Origin: Gavia stellata
Taxonomy: Eukaryota > Chordata > Aves > Gaviiformes > Gaviidae
DNA: 64,000 bases
Direction of reading: 5' to 3'
NCBI RefSeq assembly: GCF_030936135.1
Contig: NC_082613.1
Location: 3,472,001-3,536,000, forward strand
Each line of letters starts with the position of its first letter. Position 1 is the first letter of the stretch. The translations under genes and the position numbers were made by a program. The notes beneath the pieces were generated by a model that was given only the letters and a program-made list of their open reading frames with translations, ran no database searches and had not been told where the DNA came from. Positions 1 through 15,000 of this stretch are shown here, piece after piece.

Positions 1-3000
1 TACTGGTTCACCCTTTGAGCCTTTAATACCTGCTCTTCCAGGCAGCCCCTAAAAAAAAAAATATTAAAGCAATGTCAGAAGAATCACAGAATCCCTAAGG
101 TTGGAAAAGACCTGTAAGATCATCAAGTCCAACCATCAACCCAACCCCACCATGCCCACTAAACCATGTCCCACAGTGCCACGTCCACATGTTCCTTGAA
201 CACCTCCAGGGATGGTGACTCCACCACCTCCCTGGGCAGCCTCTTCCAGTGCTTCACCACTCTCTCAGGAAAGAAATTTTTCCTAATATCCAGCCTGAAC
301 CTCCCCTGGCGCAACCTGAGGCCGTTTCCTCTTGTCCTGTCGCTTGTCACTTGGGAGAAGAGACCAACACCCCCCTCACCACAACCCCCTTTCAGGCAGT
401 TGTAGAGAGCGATGAGGTCTCCCCTCAGCCTCCTCTTCTCCAGACTGAACAACCCCAGCTCCCTCAGCCGCTCCTCATCAGACTTGTGCTCCAGACCCCT
501 CCCCTCACAAAGCGGAGTTAATTTGTTATTCTGGTCTGATTTGACATACAAGGAGCAATGTTTGCTTGAAGCAATGGAGGATTTACATTTTTGCAGCTTT
601 CACCATGAAAATCACGGCTTCAATTTCCCTCTTGTTCACTGCACTGCTTCAATTTCCCTGTTATTCACTGCACTAGCCGCTCTACCTACACTAATCCTCG
701 ACAATTAGAGCAAAGAGGAGGAATATACAAATAGAGCAGCAGCAGCAACATTTTGCACAGCAGAAACCTCTCCCTCCAGGAGTGTTCAAAATATTCTGTA
801 AGACAGGAAGAAAGGAATACTTTACCTCTATTTAAATAGTCGGAAGACTGGAGAGACGAAACATTTTGCCAACGAGCACTAGTAAGCCAGGACACAGCTC
901 AGGCTATTGTTGAATTATGGTCATTTGTATACCAGATCTTACCTCCCTGCATAAGGGATGCATGTCACTGGGATGTGAAAGAGAAAATCCCTCTCAAATT
1001 TAAATTTTAAACAGAGCCAAAGTGGCCAAAAGCCAGGATATTACTGTATTAGTATTTGGTGCTACTCCAGATGTTTTCCGTTCTGCCTCGTACACTGCTC
1101 CCCAGTTTGTATGGTGGGAAAAGTGCATTTACTCTTGGCTTAAATGGGGCTGCTTGTGAGACAGTGCACAAAATGAACCTCCCCTCTCCCCAGGAACGAT
1201 GTCTGTATGCAGGCCACGCTGCTGTACCCCCCCGAAGGTGACGGGTCCCACTGCCATACTCACAGGAAGTCCGTTTGGTCCCTTCTCTCCAGGAGCACCC
1301 ATGCGAGCTGCATCACCCTGTGGATATCAGGAGGTTAGGAGAGACCCTCTGCTACTGGAAAATGGTCTGACACAGGTAGGGGACACATTCCCACACAGGC
1401 ATTTGTAATCTTCTCCCTCCCTACGTGTGCAGGACCCAGAGCCTGTTGTGTCTACAGGAGGTGGGCACCCACTGGAAACGGGGTGCCCAGAGCTCCAGGT
1501 GTTTCCCTAGTCCCCTTGCAGCTCCCAGCCTTCCTCGGCAGCACATGGTCCATGTTCCTGCGGGATCACCGTTCAAAAACCAGGCAACTAGCACCTGACA
1601 GCACTTTGTCTACAGGCAGTTAAAATAAACCGCTGTCTCTGTCAACAGCTCTGAAAAGCCATCTCTGAAGGCCCAGAGTCAGCCAATAAGAACCACTAAG
1701 TATAGCGACACAGTTGAGTTTAGATCACATGTGCATGGCCCATATGTGCATCTTCTTTCTTTAGGGATTTTCCTTGGGATTAATTAATAGAAGCAACTTC
1801 ACTCTCCTTCACTAGTTACGCTACTGGAAAACTTTTTAGAAGCAAAAGCTTTCCAGCCATGCTCTTCCTTGACAAGCATCAGTAGCTTTGCAACACACAG
1901 GGACAGTCACAGAAGTCTTTCCTGCAGTGTTTAAGTAGGACTTTACAAACCTTCTCACCATCGAGTCCAGGAGCTCCATCCCGTCCATCCTTGCCAGGCA
2001 TGCCCTGCAAGCATGCACAACGCAGGTTAAGGTCATGAGGATACTCTGTGGTTTGCAAAATACATTCACAAAGAACCTTTTGGCTATGAGTCCAACTCTA
2101 GTTGTACTGGGAGACCAAGAGATTTTTTTGTGAACAGCAGTACAGCTAGGGCTTGGTCCAACCAGAATTACACTGAAGGTTACACAGACCCGCAGAGCGG
2201 AAGTTTGATAGCGAAGGCTGTAAGATGCAAGATTTCTCCTGTCGTGTTTTATCTCATCATCTACAAGCAAAACAACAGTGAGACTTGCATCTTACTTAAT
2301 TGACTTACAGGTTCTCCTATGAGTCCACGTGCCCCCGGGTTTCCTTTTGGTCCAGGTCTACCCTAGAAATCAGCAATAAATCCTGCGTTATCCAGGACAC
2401 AACCCTTAAGAACAACCAAGATAACAACAAAGATAATACTCAAACTCTGTAGGGACGTTTCATTCAGTTTGTGCTGGCTCCTGTCCTGTTCATGTAGGTA
2501 TGGCATTTTTTTTAGGACACACCAGAAAACTGGCCCAATGCTAGCTGCAGCATCTGGGAAAATCTTTTGATCGTTTCAATGGATGGAGATGCAAGATCTG
2601 AACCCTGTGCTCTGGACTGTAAGAAGCACTAAGGCATCTTATAACTTAGGCATCTTTAATAAGACCTGAACATCTCATTTTTGAGAGGAATACTTTCATC
2701 CATTTCACCTCCCTTTCAAATAAACCAAGGGGGGACAAGCCATAATAAACCTGTCAAACAGACTCCTTTGGACATCACGTCCAAAATTTGAGCAGATGCG
2801 TGTTCTACTGCACTTACAGTATCGCCTTTGGGCCCCCTGAATCCTTGAGGTCCTTTGTTTCCTTGGTCTCCCTACAGCAGAGGAGGAAAAGCCATTAAGC
2901 ATCTTCATCACACGGTGACAAAGACTGATGTTTCAAGGGTGTAAATGATGAAGGTTTTTCTGTGCTGTTTGCTGGCATTAGCGGAGGCGTGAGCGTACAC

Positions 3001-6000
3001 ATTCCCCTAGGAGCTCGGCTGTGCTTTCTCAGTTACACTCCATAATTCCTGACACACAGATGAATTGCAGCAGGGACCTTGCCAACAATCCCTCAGGGCA
3101 GAGACCATCTTCCCCTTCGTTTAATGAAGTATTTTCTTTAACCAGAAACACAGTAGGAGAAAATCTTTAATATTTACTGTCTAGACCCTGCTTGGCACAA
3201 TTAAACGTTCGGTGGACAGTAAGCACCTAATTTTATTTTAGTTCAGATGAATTTCTTCTGTAATTGCAAAGACTAGGGAGGGGTTCCCAGAGGGTGGTAC
3301 GGCCTCGGGGACAATGCAGATTGTGGTGTGTTGTCTGGGGTAGATAGGCACAGGTGCCTGCTATAAAACGGATAGCACATTATCCATGCTAAGGAGAGAC
3401 TGGGTGGCAGGCCAGCGGAAAACGCTCTTAGAGAAGCCCTAATGCTGCAGATACAGCTCTGGTCTCATATTTGGGCATACCGAGGAGGGTACGGGGGTCT
3501 GCCCGCAGATAAATGTGCAGTTCCAGTGTTCTACACTTCACCCCAAAGCTCTGCAAAAGGATGAGGACTGCATCTTTAATATACAACTATTTCTGCTTGT
3601 AGCAGAAGTCCTCGCATGCTGTGGGCACTTGGGAATAGACCAGGCTCAAAGGATGTAAGCTCAAAATAGCGCTTACTGATTCTTCCTCAAAACTCTCCTT
3701 CTCAACAACACAGATGCCCCACTCAAGTGCTTTCCCACAGCTGCTGATGCTCACGGGAGAGCAGTGAAGAACAGAGAGCAATGGAAATGTGGTGAACTTA
3801 TTCTGGCACAGGGCACGACTGAGGGAACAACATCATGAGATCTGGGTCAGGTGAAATAACCTTGCTCTAACGGGAGGGAAAAAGGCAAACGCAATAATCT
3901 GATGGAGATGGTCAGCACCCCCCTCCTGTTCACTGGCAGCAAAGGGGTTTGTGCAGGAGGGATAAACTGTAGGCTTTGGTTGTGGCAAGGCAGGGCCATA
4001 GAGATCCTGAGAAGTAGATACATACAGCTTTCCCTGGAGGTCCTGGGATTCCAGGTGGCCCTCTGAAACCGATGTCACCCTGCAAAGAATAAGAAATACA
4101 TCGTTGTAATGCTGTGGTTGGCAGAGGGTGAAGTAACGGTACCCCCATCTTATACTGCAATCTAAGAAAACACACAAAGCCCTGGAAAGACACCCCATAG
4201 CTCTTGCTAGCTTGCAATACAGTCTTGCAAAAGATCCCCCTCTGAACAAGCAGGTTTTTACTCTGGATCTCCCCACCATTATCTCTGTGATACCCTGATA
4301 CCATTCATGGCCTCGGTATCTTGATAATGCACTTGTTCCTAAATAAATGCATGACTTTGTCCAATTCAAAACCATTCAGCCTCTAGGGCAATGGTCAAGG
4401 GACCTTGGTAAAAGTCCAAAGCCATGATGAGCTAGAGACTGACCCTGTTCTTACTGAGGAGACTTTTCATGTCCTGAAAATCTTTGTTCACCAGTGATTC
4501 TTTGGCTTTTTCTTGTAGAGAGACAGAACAGAAAGTGAAATGTAATATTTCTCAGTTTTTTTGCAAGATTCTTTAGCATTGTCAGTCCTGCAAGGACAGT
4601 GCTTTGTCCTTCTGGTCTGAATGCTTAAATCAACGCTGGGCCTGATCCTGCTCATCCCTCAGGTGTGCAGACTCCTCCTGCCTTTGGAAGGTTGTTCTGC
4701 TCAGGGAAGGGTGCAGGAAAGACCATGCACTTTGCATCTTTACAAGTTCCCCACTGGTCTTCAGTAAGGACAAATGCCACCTGGACCTTGCATGAGAAAA
4801 ATTGATGGTGGAGGGGGAAAATAAAACCCAGAAAAACCAAAACTCATAAGAAGGTTTTTCTTACTCTGTCACCAGCTGGACCCATTGGACCAGGGAGGCC
4901 TCTTAGTCCTCTTGGGCCCTAATTAAGAAAACAAATCAGTCAAAACCTAATCACTGTTAAACATAAAGTGGCAGAACAGCATGATGTCACAACTCATCAA
5001 CACAGAAAACATTAAGAAACAGCGAAGAGCAGCAGAAAGCTCAGCCTTCTGATGCACAGACAAGACATTTTCCCCTTTGGTGACGACCTCTGAGCAAGTG
5101 ATGCTGGAGATACCCCACGCAGCCATGCATTCGGTGCTGCTCTCCCCAGCCCACCTGCCAGGCTGTCAAGCCAGCCCAGAGCTCAGCCTCAGATCTGCCC
5201 AAAAGGTGTCCAGGGCTCTACTGAAATACCAGCAAGACAGTGGCTATCACTTGGATGTCTCATCCAAGGCGAGGTGCCAAAAGCAGGAGCTGAATTAAAA
5301 AGCTCAGTGAAACCAGCACGATTTGTTTTTTCACCAGCGTCAACTTTCACATCTGTTATTTTGCAGAGGCAAGAGCTGTTTGTGTAACACAAGACGACTG
5401 ATGGCACTGCTGAGTTTCACAGTGAGAAGGTCACGGGGACTGGTCTGGAGAGTAGGTGTTACCTGCAGGCCAACGCTGCCGGGAACACCGGGAGGACCAG
5501 GAGGGCCAGGGTTGCCCTGGGAGAGAAAAGATAATTAGACAAAGGGTGAGACAGCACAAGCCTGCCATCCCAAAGCCAGGGACCTTCCCATCTTACTTCT
5601 CCTTGAGCTCCCTCCCACTCAGATTTCTGCTTCAGAATTTGCTTCTACTTTATAGGCAACTTCTACGTGCAAGAACACTTGATCAGTCAGGAATCTACCT
5701 GAGTGATTAATGCAGGACTTTTTTCCTGAGCTGACATCCCTGTGTGTAAAACAACAGGTGTTAACTTATCGAACTGATCTGAACATTATGATTATTGGGA
5801 AGATGACTTTTTCCTGAAGTATTAGCACACGGGCACACGTGCAGAGCAATGGAAGCCAACGCACATCAGTCATAGTAACTTCTCCTTGCTGTTCAGCCAA
5901 TCGCCTCATTCCTCCCTGCCTTCTTGAAGAAACTATTTGTTATGGTGCTTTTAAAGAGAAAAATCCTCCCCCAGCCCCCTCCAGTTGAAGTTTACCTTTT

Positions 6001-9000
6001 CTCCTTCTTTTCCTATTTCACCAGGTTCTCCTTTGTGGCCAGTGTGTCCCTAGAAATAAGAGCTCCAATTATTCACATTCCAGTACAGTCTTGTTTCAAA
6101 ATTTAAGTTTTGTTAGCTGCAAGGCCTAAACCCATGCAACAAACAACTTACTGGGAAAATAATCTATACATGTGCTGTAAAGGTGTGAATGGAGGTCACT
6201 TCTGAGGTTAATTAGCCATGCACCATTCCTGTGTTAGGTACCGTTGTGTCAGAATTGATGTAGTTTCAGGAAATGCCCAGATTTGGTTTTCAAGAGTGAC
6301 TTGCGGTCGGTCAGACTAAGCTACAGGTCTCTGGATGCAATTCTCAGTTACAGGTCAGGGACCAGAACTCAGTTCCCATCATTTTTAAAAATGGGAGAAC
6401 CTTCTGAAAACCCCATTCTGTATCTTTAACCTCCCTTTTTGTTTAAGTCATCTTTAATGTCTACACCATCCAGCTTGCAAAAAAAAGTCCCACTGAAATC
6501 TTTCATGTAAACTCAGATTCAATTTGCTTTTTGGCTCCCTTCCTTCTATTGTGGGAGAGACCCGAACTAATTTCTGCCATGGCAGATGTTATTCCGCACC
6601 ACACAAAAGGTCCTGTGCATCATTTGCATCATAATTGGATACCTTCACAGGTTTTTCCATTTCATAAGCTATGAATTTTGAATAGTTATACCCTAAACAT
6701 TGTGTATTTCTAGCGATATTTATGACTCAGCTCAGAGACCAAACAGACCTGCAAAAGGTCAGTTCTTGAGGAATTAAGTGCATTTCCCAGGAGATGTTCC
6801 ACCCATTGCCAACTTCTGCTAAATCCTGTTAAGAAAAACTCGAGTAACTTAGTACTTCAGCTCACTGCTAGAGCGTAACCTACTGCACAGAATTCATGTG
6901 AATCACAGAGGGGACAGAGGAGATGTTTAACTGCTGAGTGAGGTTTCCTGAGGGTTGCAACCTAAAATTTATGTACCAGAATCAAACAACAAACAGAAAG
7001 CTGCCTGGTGCTACACTGGCTATAAAATGACAATTAAATTTTATTTAATCATGTAAGTTATGTCTTGCTACAGTAAAATGTGTATCTCTGTGTGTACAGG
7101 GTCTGTGAGCTCAATTTAAGAATTGGTGAGATTTTTACAGCTCTCTGAAGTCTCGAAAGGCAGCACGTTGCTCTCGAGGCAGCCCTGAACCGCTTGCTCC
7201 TGTTCATCCCTTGCGCGTCACAAGGCTTGCATGGTATTTTAATCTTTGTGCTCAGCCTACACTAAGGGTTAAACGTCATTTGTAGGAATAAATGGCCATA
7301 GTCAAAATCAGGAGTTAAATCTTCCATCTGACAAAGGCTGCAATCCTGCAAGGGATGAAGCCACAAAGCAACGCGGCCGTAAGTGCAGGCAAGTACTTGA
7401 AGGATGCAAAGCCTCTCGCTGAAGGTGGAGGGACAGCTCACACACTTGCTGGCATTTTGCAGGGCTGAGTTCAGAGGCAGAGCAGCTATTGCTGTGAGTG
7501 TGGGAAGAGCATGTAGAGGGCAGGATCAGGTCCTTCATCCTCCTCGTCTCATATTTGGCTGCATTAGGGGTTTTCTGTTTTGACAGCATAAACCCAGGCC
7601 AATGCATGGCTGGTTTGGAGAGGTATGGAGCCTACAGGAGACGTGTACTGTATATAAAACAGTTTAATCCCAGGAGTTCATAATGGGATTTACTCTGGGA
7701 GACAGACCCTTGCATCTGCGGGTGGTATTTTTCTTACCTTGAACCCTGGCATTCCTGGGGGACCTGGAGGACCTGGTGGGCACAGAGCTGGGCACTGAAA
7801 GGAACAGAAACACTCTTTGGTTTATCAAGTACGCACGGCGCATCCAGGGAAGCTGGTTTCATTACTAGGGAGAGGTGAAAAGGTCATGTGGGTTTTGGCT
7901 CTAAACCCACTAAATCTAATTCATTCATAGCATCATGTATTCACTGGCATTTCCCTATGGCAGAGGGTCCTAAACAGGTCCCCAGGCTCCCAGTAACCCG
8001 TAAAATAATGATTTATGAATGGTCTGCTTCACTTTGAGCATGGACTGTGAGAAATTCTGAAGGCTGACAGTGGTCCACAAACCAAAATGATGGAGAGCCA
8101 TAGTTTCCCAGTGAAGCTGGATGGGTATCTCGTAAATCATTAGGAATACATTTAATTCTATGCATTCATTGACCCCTATTGATTTCCATTTGACAACTCA
8201 CGTAACTGAAACAAGGACCAGCATGAGAGTTTATCAGAAGGGGACCTATAAAAAAAAATTAACTCCAATACCAATAAAGTTGGTATCTGCAGATGTCTAG
8301 GAGTGTGCGAGGCCCTGGTGGGAACTCTAGTTTGACTGGGAACAAATCAGAACATGCATGGGGGCTCAAAAGGCCGTACTCTAAAAACTTTATAAATAGG
8401 GAATGAGATTGTCTTCTGCAGCTTTTCCTTCATTTGTTTGTTTTCTCTTTTAATAAAACCTCAGGCTACACCACTGTAGCAGGAATTTAATTTTCTAGTA
8501 TATTCCACAGGGTAACTTAAATTAAACTCGCAGAAATAGTATCATTTTCTATTAACTTCCACGTGACTTGCCATAAGGCAGTCTGAACTGACTGAGCTTT
8601 TTTGGGGCACGCCAATTAGAAAACCAAAGATGCTGTCACAACAACAGCTGCGAAATCTGGAAAGGTCACTTCCATCGTTCACGGACTTAAAACTCCTTTC
8701 ATTCCCTTGAAAGAAAGGTATCAAGACTTTCTCATAAGGAAGGAAGTCTAAACAAAGCATATGCCCATAGGAACCTGGTCCCACCATCCATGGAAATAAA
8801 CAGTGCAACACGCACAACCTTTTCTCTTGCAAAGCAGGATTGGAAACAGATGCATGAAAAACTGTTGTCATTTACCAAATGCTAACATTGCTTTGTAAAT
8901 GAAGAATGTATGCAAAACCTGCATTTTGGAAAGCAAAGATCAAAGAAAAAAATCAGCACTAGCATATCTACCTCCTTGAAAGAACATTTCAGTCTTGTAA

Positions 9001-12000
9001 ATACACACACAATGCTTCTGTATTCTGTGATAAGACAGTTTAGACCCACCTCTGCAGGTCTGAACAGTGCATGTTAAATGGTCTGACAGTCACCCAAGTG
9101 TGCCAATGAAAAGCCACATCAGGGATTAAACCAATATATATTTTCATGCTACATAAAGAAAAACCTACCTGGAGGTCCCCACCGCCATCAGGAAGGGTGC
9201 CTGGAAGACCCTGCAATTCATGAAATGTGGTCTTTTAAATATATCAAGACAAACACCAGGAGAAAATACAATTTCTAGAAAACGCACTTTACAGACCCAG
9301 CTCAGTTGGAGGAGCAGGAGGCAGATACCCAGCCCCACAGTGTAAAATGCAGCCCCTGAACCCAGGGCGTTATGAGCAGCACCAGTCCTCAAACCAGACG
9401 TGTCAGGGTGTGATCATCTTCTGGAGATGCACAGATGAGCTCGGGGAAGAGCCTTGAGCCTTAGGCGATGAAGGCAGCAATTTGAGAAGAGCAGCTGTGC
9501 CTGGCCCTCCTTCGGGCCAGGGAATTTCCTTGGGAAAGACCTCCCTATCCCTCCAACCCTCCAGAGGTACTGCGGCAAACCCAAACCAGAGACTTGCTGG
9601 CTTCAAGCCCCCCTTGCTTGTTACAAGAACACATCATGATCCAAGCAACCATATAAACCTTGAGAGAACAGAAAGCCCACCCTACAATCTGTCTATGCCA
9701 TAAAGTCTGGATGTCGCTGGGTTCCTCCACCCGCACAGCACAATTAACAGGAGATAATCAACACACCAAAGTGCAGCCAGTGAAAAGTCACTGCTCTCCT
9801 TGGGGCACAGTGTTTACGGTTTGCTGAAACTTAGCCCGGAAAAGGAGTGCTCAAGGCAATGGCAGCAAATAAAATGCGCGCGTTCTGGCAGCAAGAAGAA
9901 AATTCTGGACTCCCCATGGGAATTTTCTCATGGTTATTTGCAAGTCTCGACTTACGGGAGGTCCGGGTGGTCCAGGAGGCCCTGGGAATCCTGGCAGACC
10001 AAAAGGTCCCTAAAAAGAGTGAAAAATAGTAAGAATTCCCCTTCTTAATCATTTAAATGAAAATGAAAAGGGAGAGGAAGGGTGACTACCAAGTACCATT
10101 GCATATTTGTGAATGTGGGGCAAGATATATCTAATGGGACTAAACTGCACCTTTCTTTCTGCAAAGGCTTCTATGACCGCGAAGAGAAGAGCAGAGGGAT
10201 ATGGAAGTACAGGGATTAGGACAGAAGAAAATACCCCTGCACCTGCATCCCTGCTTCCACTGGCTCTGTACCTCTCCAGTGGAGCTGTGGGCACCCAGAA
10301 ATGATGGTGTGCTTCTGCAGAATGGGCTCCCTCAGATCAGACCCATTCTGTACAGTAGCTTCTTTTGAGGATGCTGGAAGTACACGCCAGCTGGTAACTA
10401 ATCTCTGTTCTCGTGACATCGGCTGCTCTTTTGTCCTTACTCATAGCTGGTAAAGGAAGATATGGCTACAAGCAGTGGCACATCTTCGGCATTGCACTGG
10501 TTGACTGGGGTGACCCTGCACAAGCTGATACAAGGAATAGCATTGCCCGCAGGCATTTGTAGAGCTTGTAGTGTCTCGTCCATCACGCTTCCAGAATGGG
10601 GTAAGAGACTAGAAATGAACCTCATTCTTCGGAGGTTATGTAAATGAGAATCAAATGGTAGGAGAAACTCACAGGAGGACCCCGAAATCCATTTCCACCT
10701 GGAAGCCCACTGGGTCCTGGAGGCCCCTGTGGAACAGAGAGAAGAGCCTTACACCCATGGCGACCCCACGCAGCTGCCAAAGCCCGGGGCAAACAAACAG
10801 CCTGGCTGTACTCCTTTGCCTAGCTCCTCTGAGGAGCCCAATCCTGCACACCCAGACAATCCCTTTACCAATGCACATCTTTCTTTTTCCTCCACCCATG
10901 GAGCACGCTCTTGCCATCATCGCACGTTGCCAACATCTGTATCCCCTCTGACACAGAGTCGCTCTGAGATGCTCCAGGAAACCACTGAACAAAAGCCATC
11001 CCAGAACTGGTCGCTTCCAGCGATTAGGAGGCTGCTGTGCCTTGAATTTATACCACTGCCAGCTTCCCTGGGGGTAAGGCGAGCATAAAAAAACCCCAAG
11101 GCTGACAGCCTGCAGGACTCTACACCCCTCTGCCCAGCACAGGAGAGGGACCCAAGGCCTGGAGTGGGTTTGTAACATTCAAGTTATCCGATAAAGCTAG
11201 TATAATAATTTAAACCTCTCTTTTCAAGAAGAGCCTCATTACTTACTGGAGGTCCTGGCAGTCCTTTGCCCTGGAAACAACATTTAAAACAGTAAAAGAT
11301 CACTTAGAAACTGAACGTTTAGGGAAAAAAAGCAAACCTCAAAAATGTTGCTTAATTTTTTTTTTTCTTTTAAGTTTCCTTAGCACCCCTCTGTCCCCAA
11401 TTACAGTAATTTGCAAACAGAGCAGAGCTGGAGTCTTAATCCTTTTCTTGCCTCTAATAATTTATATTCCCTTTACATTGCTGTTGGCTACGAGACATCT
11501 CTAAGTAAAGCCACATACAATGACGTGATAGTGGGACACAGTCATTTATGAAGACAACATTCTAGTTTATCTACTTTCCTTTTTTTCTTTTCATTTTTAC
11601 TAGACATTATCTAATGTCTAATAATTTTGATAGCATTTGATATACTAGTCTTTATCCCAAGCTGGCTTGTTTTTAACATCTTAAAGACTAAGAACAGGCC
11701 CTGTGTTACCAGAACAGGTCATACATACATATTTAAACACTTCGAACAATATTTTCAATCCGTCAGGCTTTGTTCCCTTTGTTTGGGATACAAGGCTTCC
11801 CGTCTTGTCTTTGTGATGGTTTTGGCATAATATTACACACCGTCTTTCCATATGCAAGTCTAGGAGGTACTTACAGCTGGTCCAGGTGGCCCGGCAGGTC
11901 CTAATGCACCCTACAGGAATAAAACAGTGCAAATTAGCAGGGATAAAACAGAAAACTCCTCATGAGTAGACACCGATGCCCGCTCTCCTTGACACCAATC

Positions 12001-15000
12001 TTTGCTTGAAAACTCCAGCAGTGTCTTACAGAAACAGCACGCAACTGGAGATGCTCAGCTGAATTCACAAATGTAAGGGCAGAAACTTATGGATAATGAC
12101 CCTGTCATTCCTGACTTATTACTTGATCAAAGAACATTTTAAGATAGTAGGGATGGATGTTCAGAACTGGCCCCAGCAACTTTCTTCACCATTTGCTGGT
12201 CAAGAGAGAGTAGAGACTAAGACATGAGCTGCTCCTAAAAGACTAAATAGACACTTCTGCAAGTCACAACTGGCCTCAGATTAGTCTCCACAAATATCTA
12301 AACATTCATAAATTGAATGCCATCCATTTTAAATATTCTCATTCATAATACATTCATATTGTAGATCCAATGACTAAATTATCTGAAACTATTTACAAGA
12401 TTTGGACTCATTCTAGTGAATTTTATTAATTCATACATTTTACCTTCAAGCAAAGACAAATATTTGGCAGCTTCTGCCTCTTCACTAGCTTTCCTTCGCA
12501 AATCCCCAATCTCCTCTTCCCAATTTGCATTCTTACTCTTCAGCTTAACTAGAGTTTGGTGATCTTATGCCTTAGACTAGAATTAAGTCATTCTTGAAGT
12601 TGTCACGTTCCTGCTTAACTAAAGATAGTAAGACAGACCGACCGACCGACCTTCTTAATCCCTTTGTTGCATTACAAAGCTGCCAACGTTGGGCAGTAGA
12701 CTGTAAAATTAATGATAGGTAGTAATTCTGAAACAGAAAGTAAATGGAAATATAAAAATGAACAAAAACACCTGTGCGGTGTGTTGACCTTGGGCAGTAG
12801 CTGTTAAGATATCTCCAAGAGATAGGCAGCTGATGAGAGCAGAGCTATTTTGTCACTCCTTTTAAAAAGGGAAAAAAAAAAGGAAAAGAAAAAACCTGAA
12901 GTAGTGGTGGAGGTGCAGAAATGCCAGTGTAATTTGGGGTGAATGATAAATAAAATAAGTTTGCTCAACAGCACTGACGCAGCCCTCGCAGTGAGTTTCT
13001 CTAAGCTGTGCTGACCCTCCGGACCTGCAGAAGAGCCACATTGTTCTCAAGGCCCTGCCGCAGACGGCTCTTTGCTTGTGTTTGTATTGTTCTCGGCTGA
13101 CGTTGCTCTCTGACAAAGGCAGAGCTTAAAAACGCTTATCTCCCTGCGCAGGAGAAAAAAAGTGATTACAGCACGAGGCTTCCTCAGCCTCTCGCCAGCC
13201 TGATTGCCCAAACCTGTTTTCCAAAAATTCTCAAAATGCTGCACAGAAACATCTCGAGAATGATGTCCTGAGCCGGAATTAAATGGTATCTACCCCTACG
13301 GACCAGGAGAAGGCGGCAGATGGGTAGACCTGGAAAATATCCCAACACACTGCTGCTTATTGTGATCCCAGGGACGACTCCAGCCCTTTCCTAATGTTCT
13401 GTGTACCAAATGAGATTAGAAATATTTTCCCTTGTTAAGCTTGAGGAGAAAGATACAGAGGACCCAAGGCCTCATTAAGAGGAGTCTTGTGAGGAAAGGA
13501 CTGTAATCCAATAAAAATCAACTCTGCTGCAAATGTCAGCTCATTCACTTCTCTTGCTGCACGTTACTCTGCTTTTCTTCCAGTCACTTTTACGTTTAGG
13601 CTGAAGTCCTTACAACCACCAACGGTTGCAAGGGACAAGCTGGGATCTCCTCCTGTAAAGAAACCATTGAATTCCTGGCACCTACTGACCTGCACCCTAA
13701 TCCTGCCCCCACTGAAACCAGCTGCATAGCCCCTTTCTGCTTTGGCCGACACGCCAGAAGGTTGGCAGAGTACCCAGAGTGCCGTACTTTGGCACTTTAC
13801 CCTCCTTAGTTGTGGTATCTTTGAGGGTGTAAGGTGCAGCACGCAGCAGTGAACATTCCTGATACGGCAAAAGTTCATCGTGTCCCTGAGCAAGCTGATG
13901 TGACTCCATTAAGTTCTAATTTACACCTCGATTTTAATAACAAGGTCTGACTCAACTCGTTCTCCTGGTAACAATGTTCTTTCTCTTTTGATTAGAAAAC
14001 AGTCTCACCATAATTTTCCACTTTAAAGTGATATACTTTATTAATATACAACTATGGAGCATAGGAAATACTTGATTAATAATTACTCATATTTATTTAT
14101 GAATGTCATATGTTTTCCTCGTTGCTTATAGCGTAAAGCATCAAACTTCAAAATGGCCTTTGAAAACTTTCTAATGAAGGATACTAGTATCTAGCACTGA
14201 GGTCAGAAACCAGCTCGTTCCTGGCTAAAAATAAAGGATCTTTTTAACTGAAAAAACAAATAGGCTTGATCTAATCAGTCTGTAAGCAGAACCACGAGAA
14301 AAGCTCATGGATGCTGATAGTGATGGGAGTATTTAAGATAAAAAGCCGTTTTGGTATGCTGCCTTCACAAGACTCTGCCCCTGCTCAGACATGAATCACT
14401 GCTGGACTGTTGAAGCGTGGCATATAGAGGAAAAGAAATGTTTAGCAATAACGTATTACTAAAAATTGTCTTCCGCGAGCCCACTTCCATACGCTAAACA
14501 CCTTCGCTCTCACACACCCCAGATCAGAAAAACATGCTTGTTCAGTAGAAGTCAGTGTTAAGCATTAATTCAATCCCGCAACAGTAAGTAGACACCTGCT
14601 TATTTCAGTGATTCCTGGGAGACTGAAATATGTTCTTAAAGTCGGGCAGAAGAAAGAAAGTCAGGATAACAATGCTGTCCTTTTAGAGTGCTAGAGATTT
14701 ACAGGTTTTTTTCTTCTTCCAGGCTTTTATTAGACCAATTAAAACAATTTTCCAGATGGACCACTGACCTTGAAAAGCTCCCATAAATGACAGCAGGTCC
14801 CAAGTTTGCCCCATGCTGACAGCTTGAGTTACGAGACCCGGGAAAGCACGTCAAATCAGAGCATGTAGTTACGGTAACTGTGCTAGAACAGCGTTTGTGT
14901 GCTTCCACTAAATAACTGAAGAAGAGGAAGTTCTTGTGCCCAGAAATTATCTGCTCAATTACCCTGCAAACTAGGAGCTTGTGCGCTAAAGTGGGCATGG

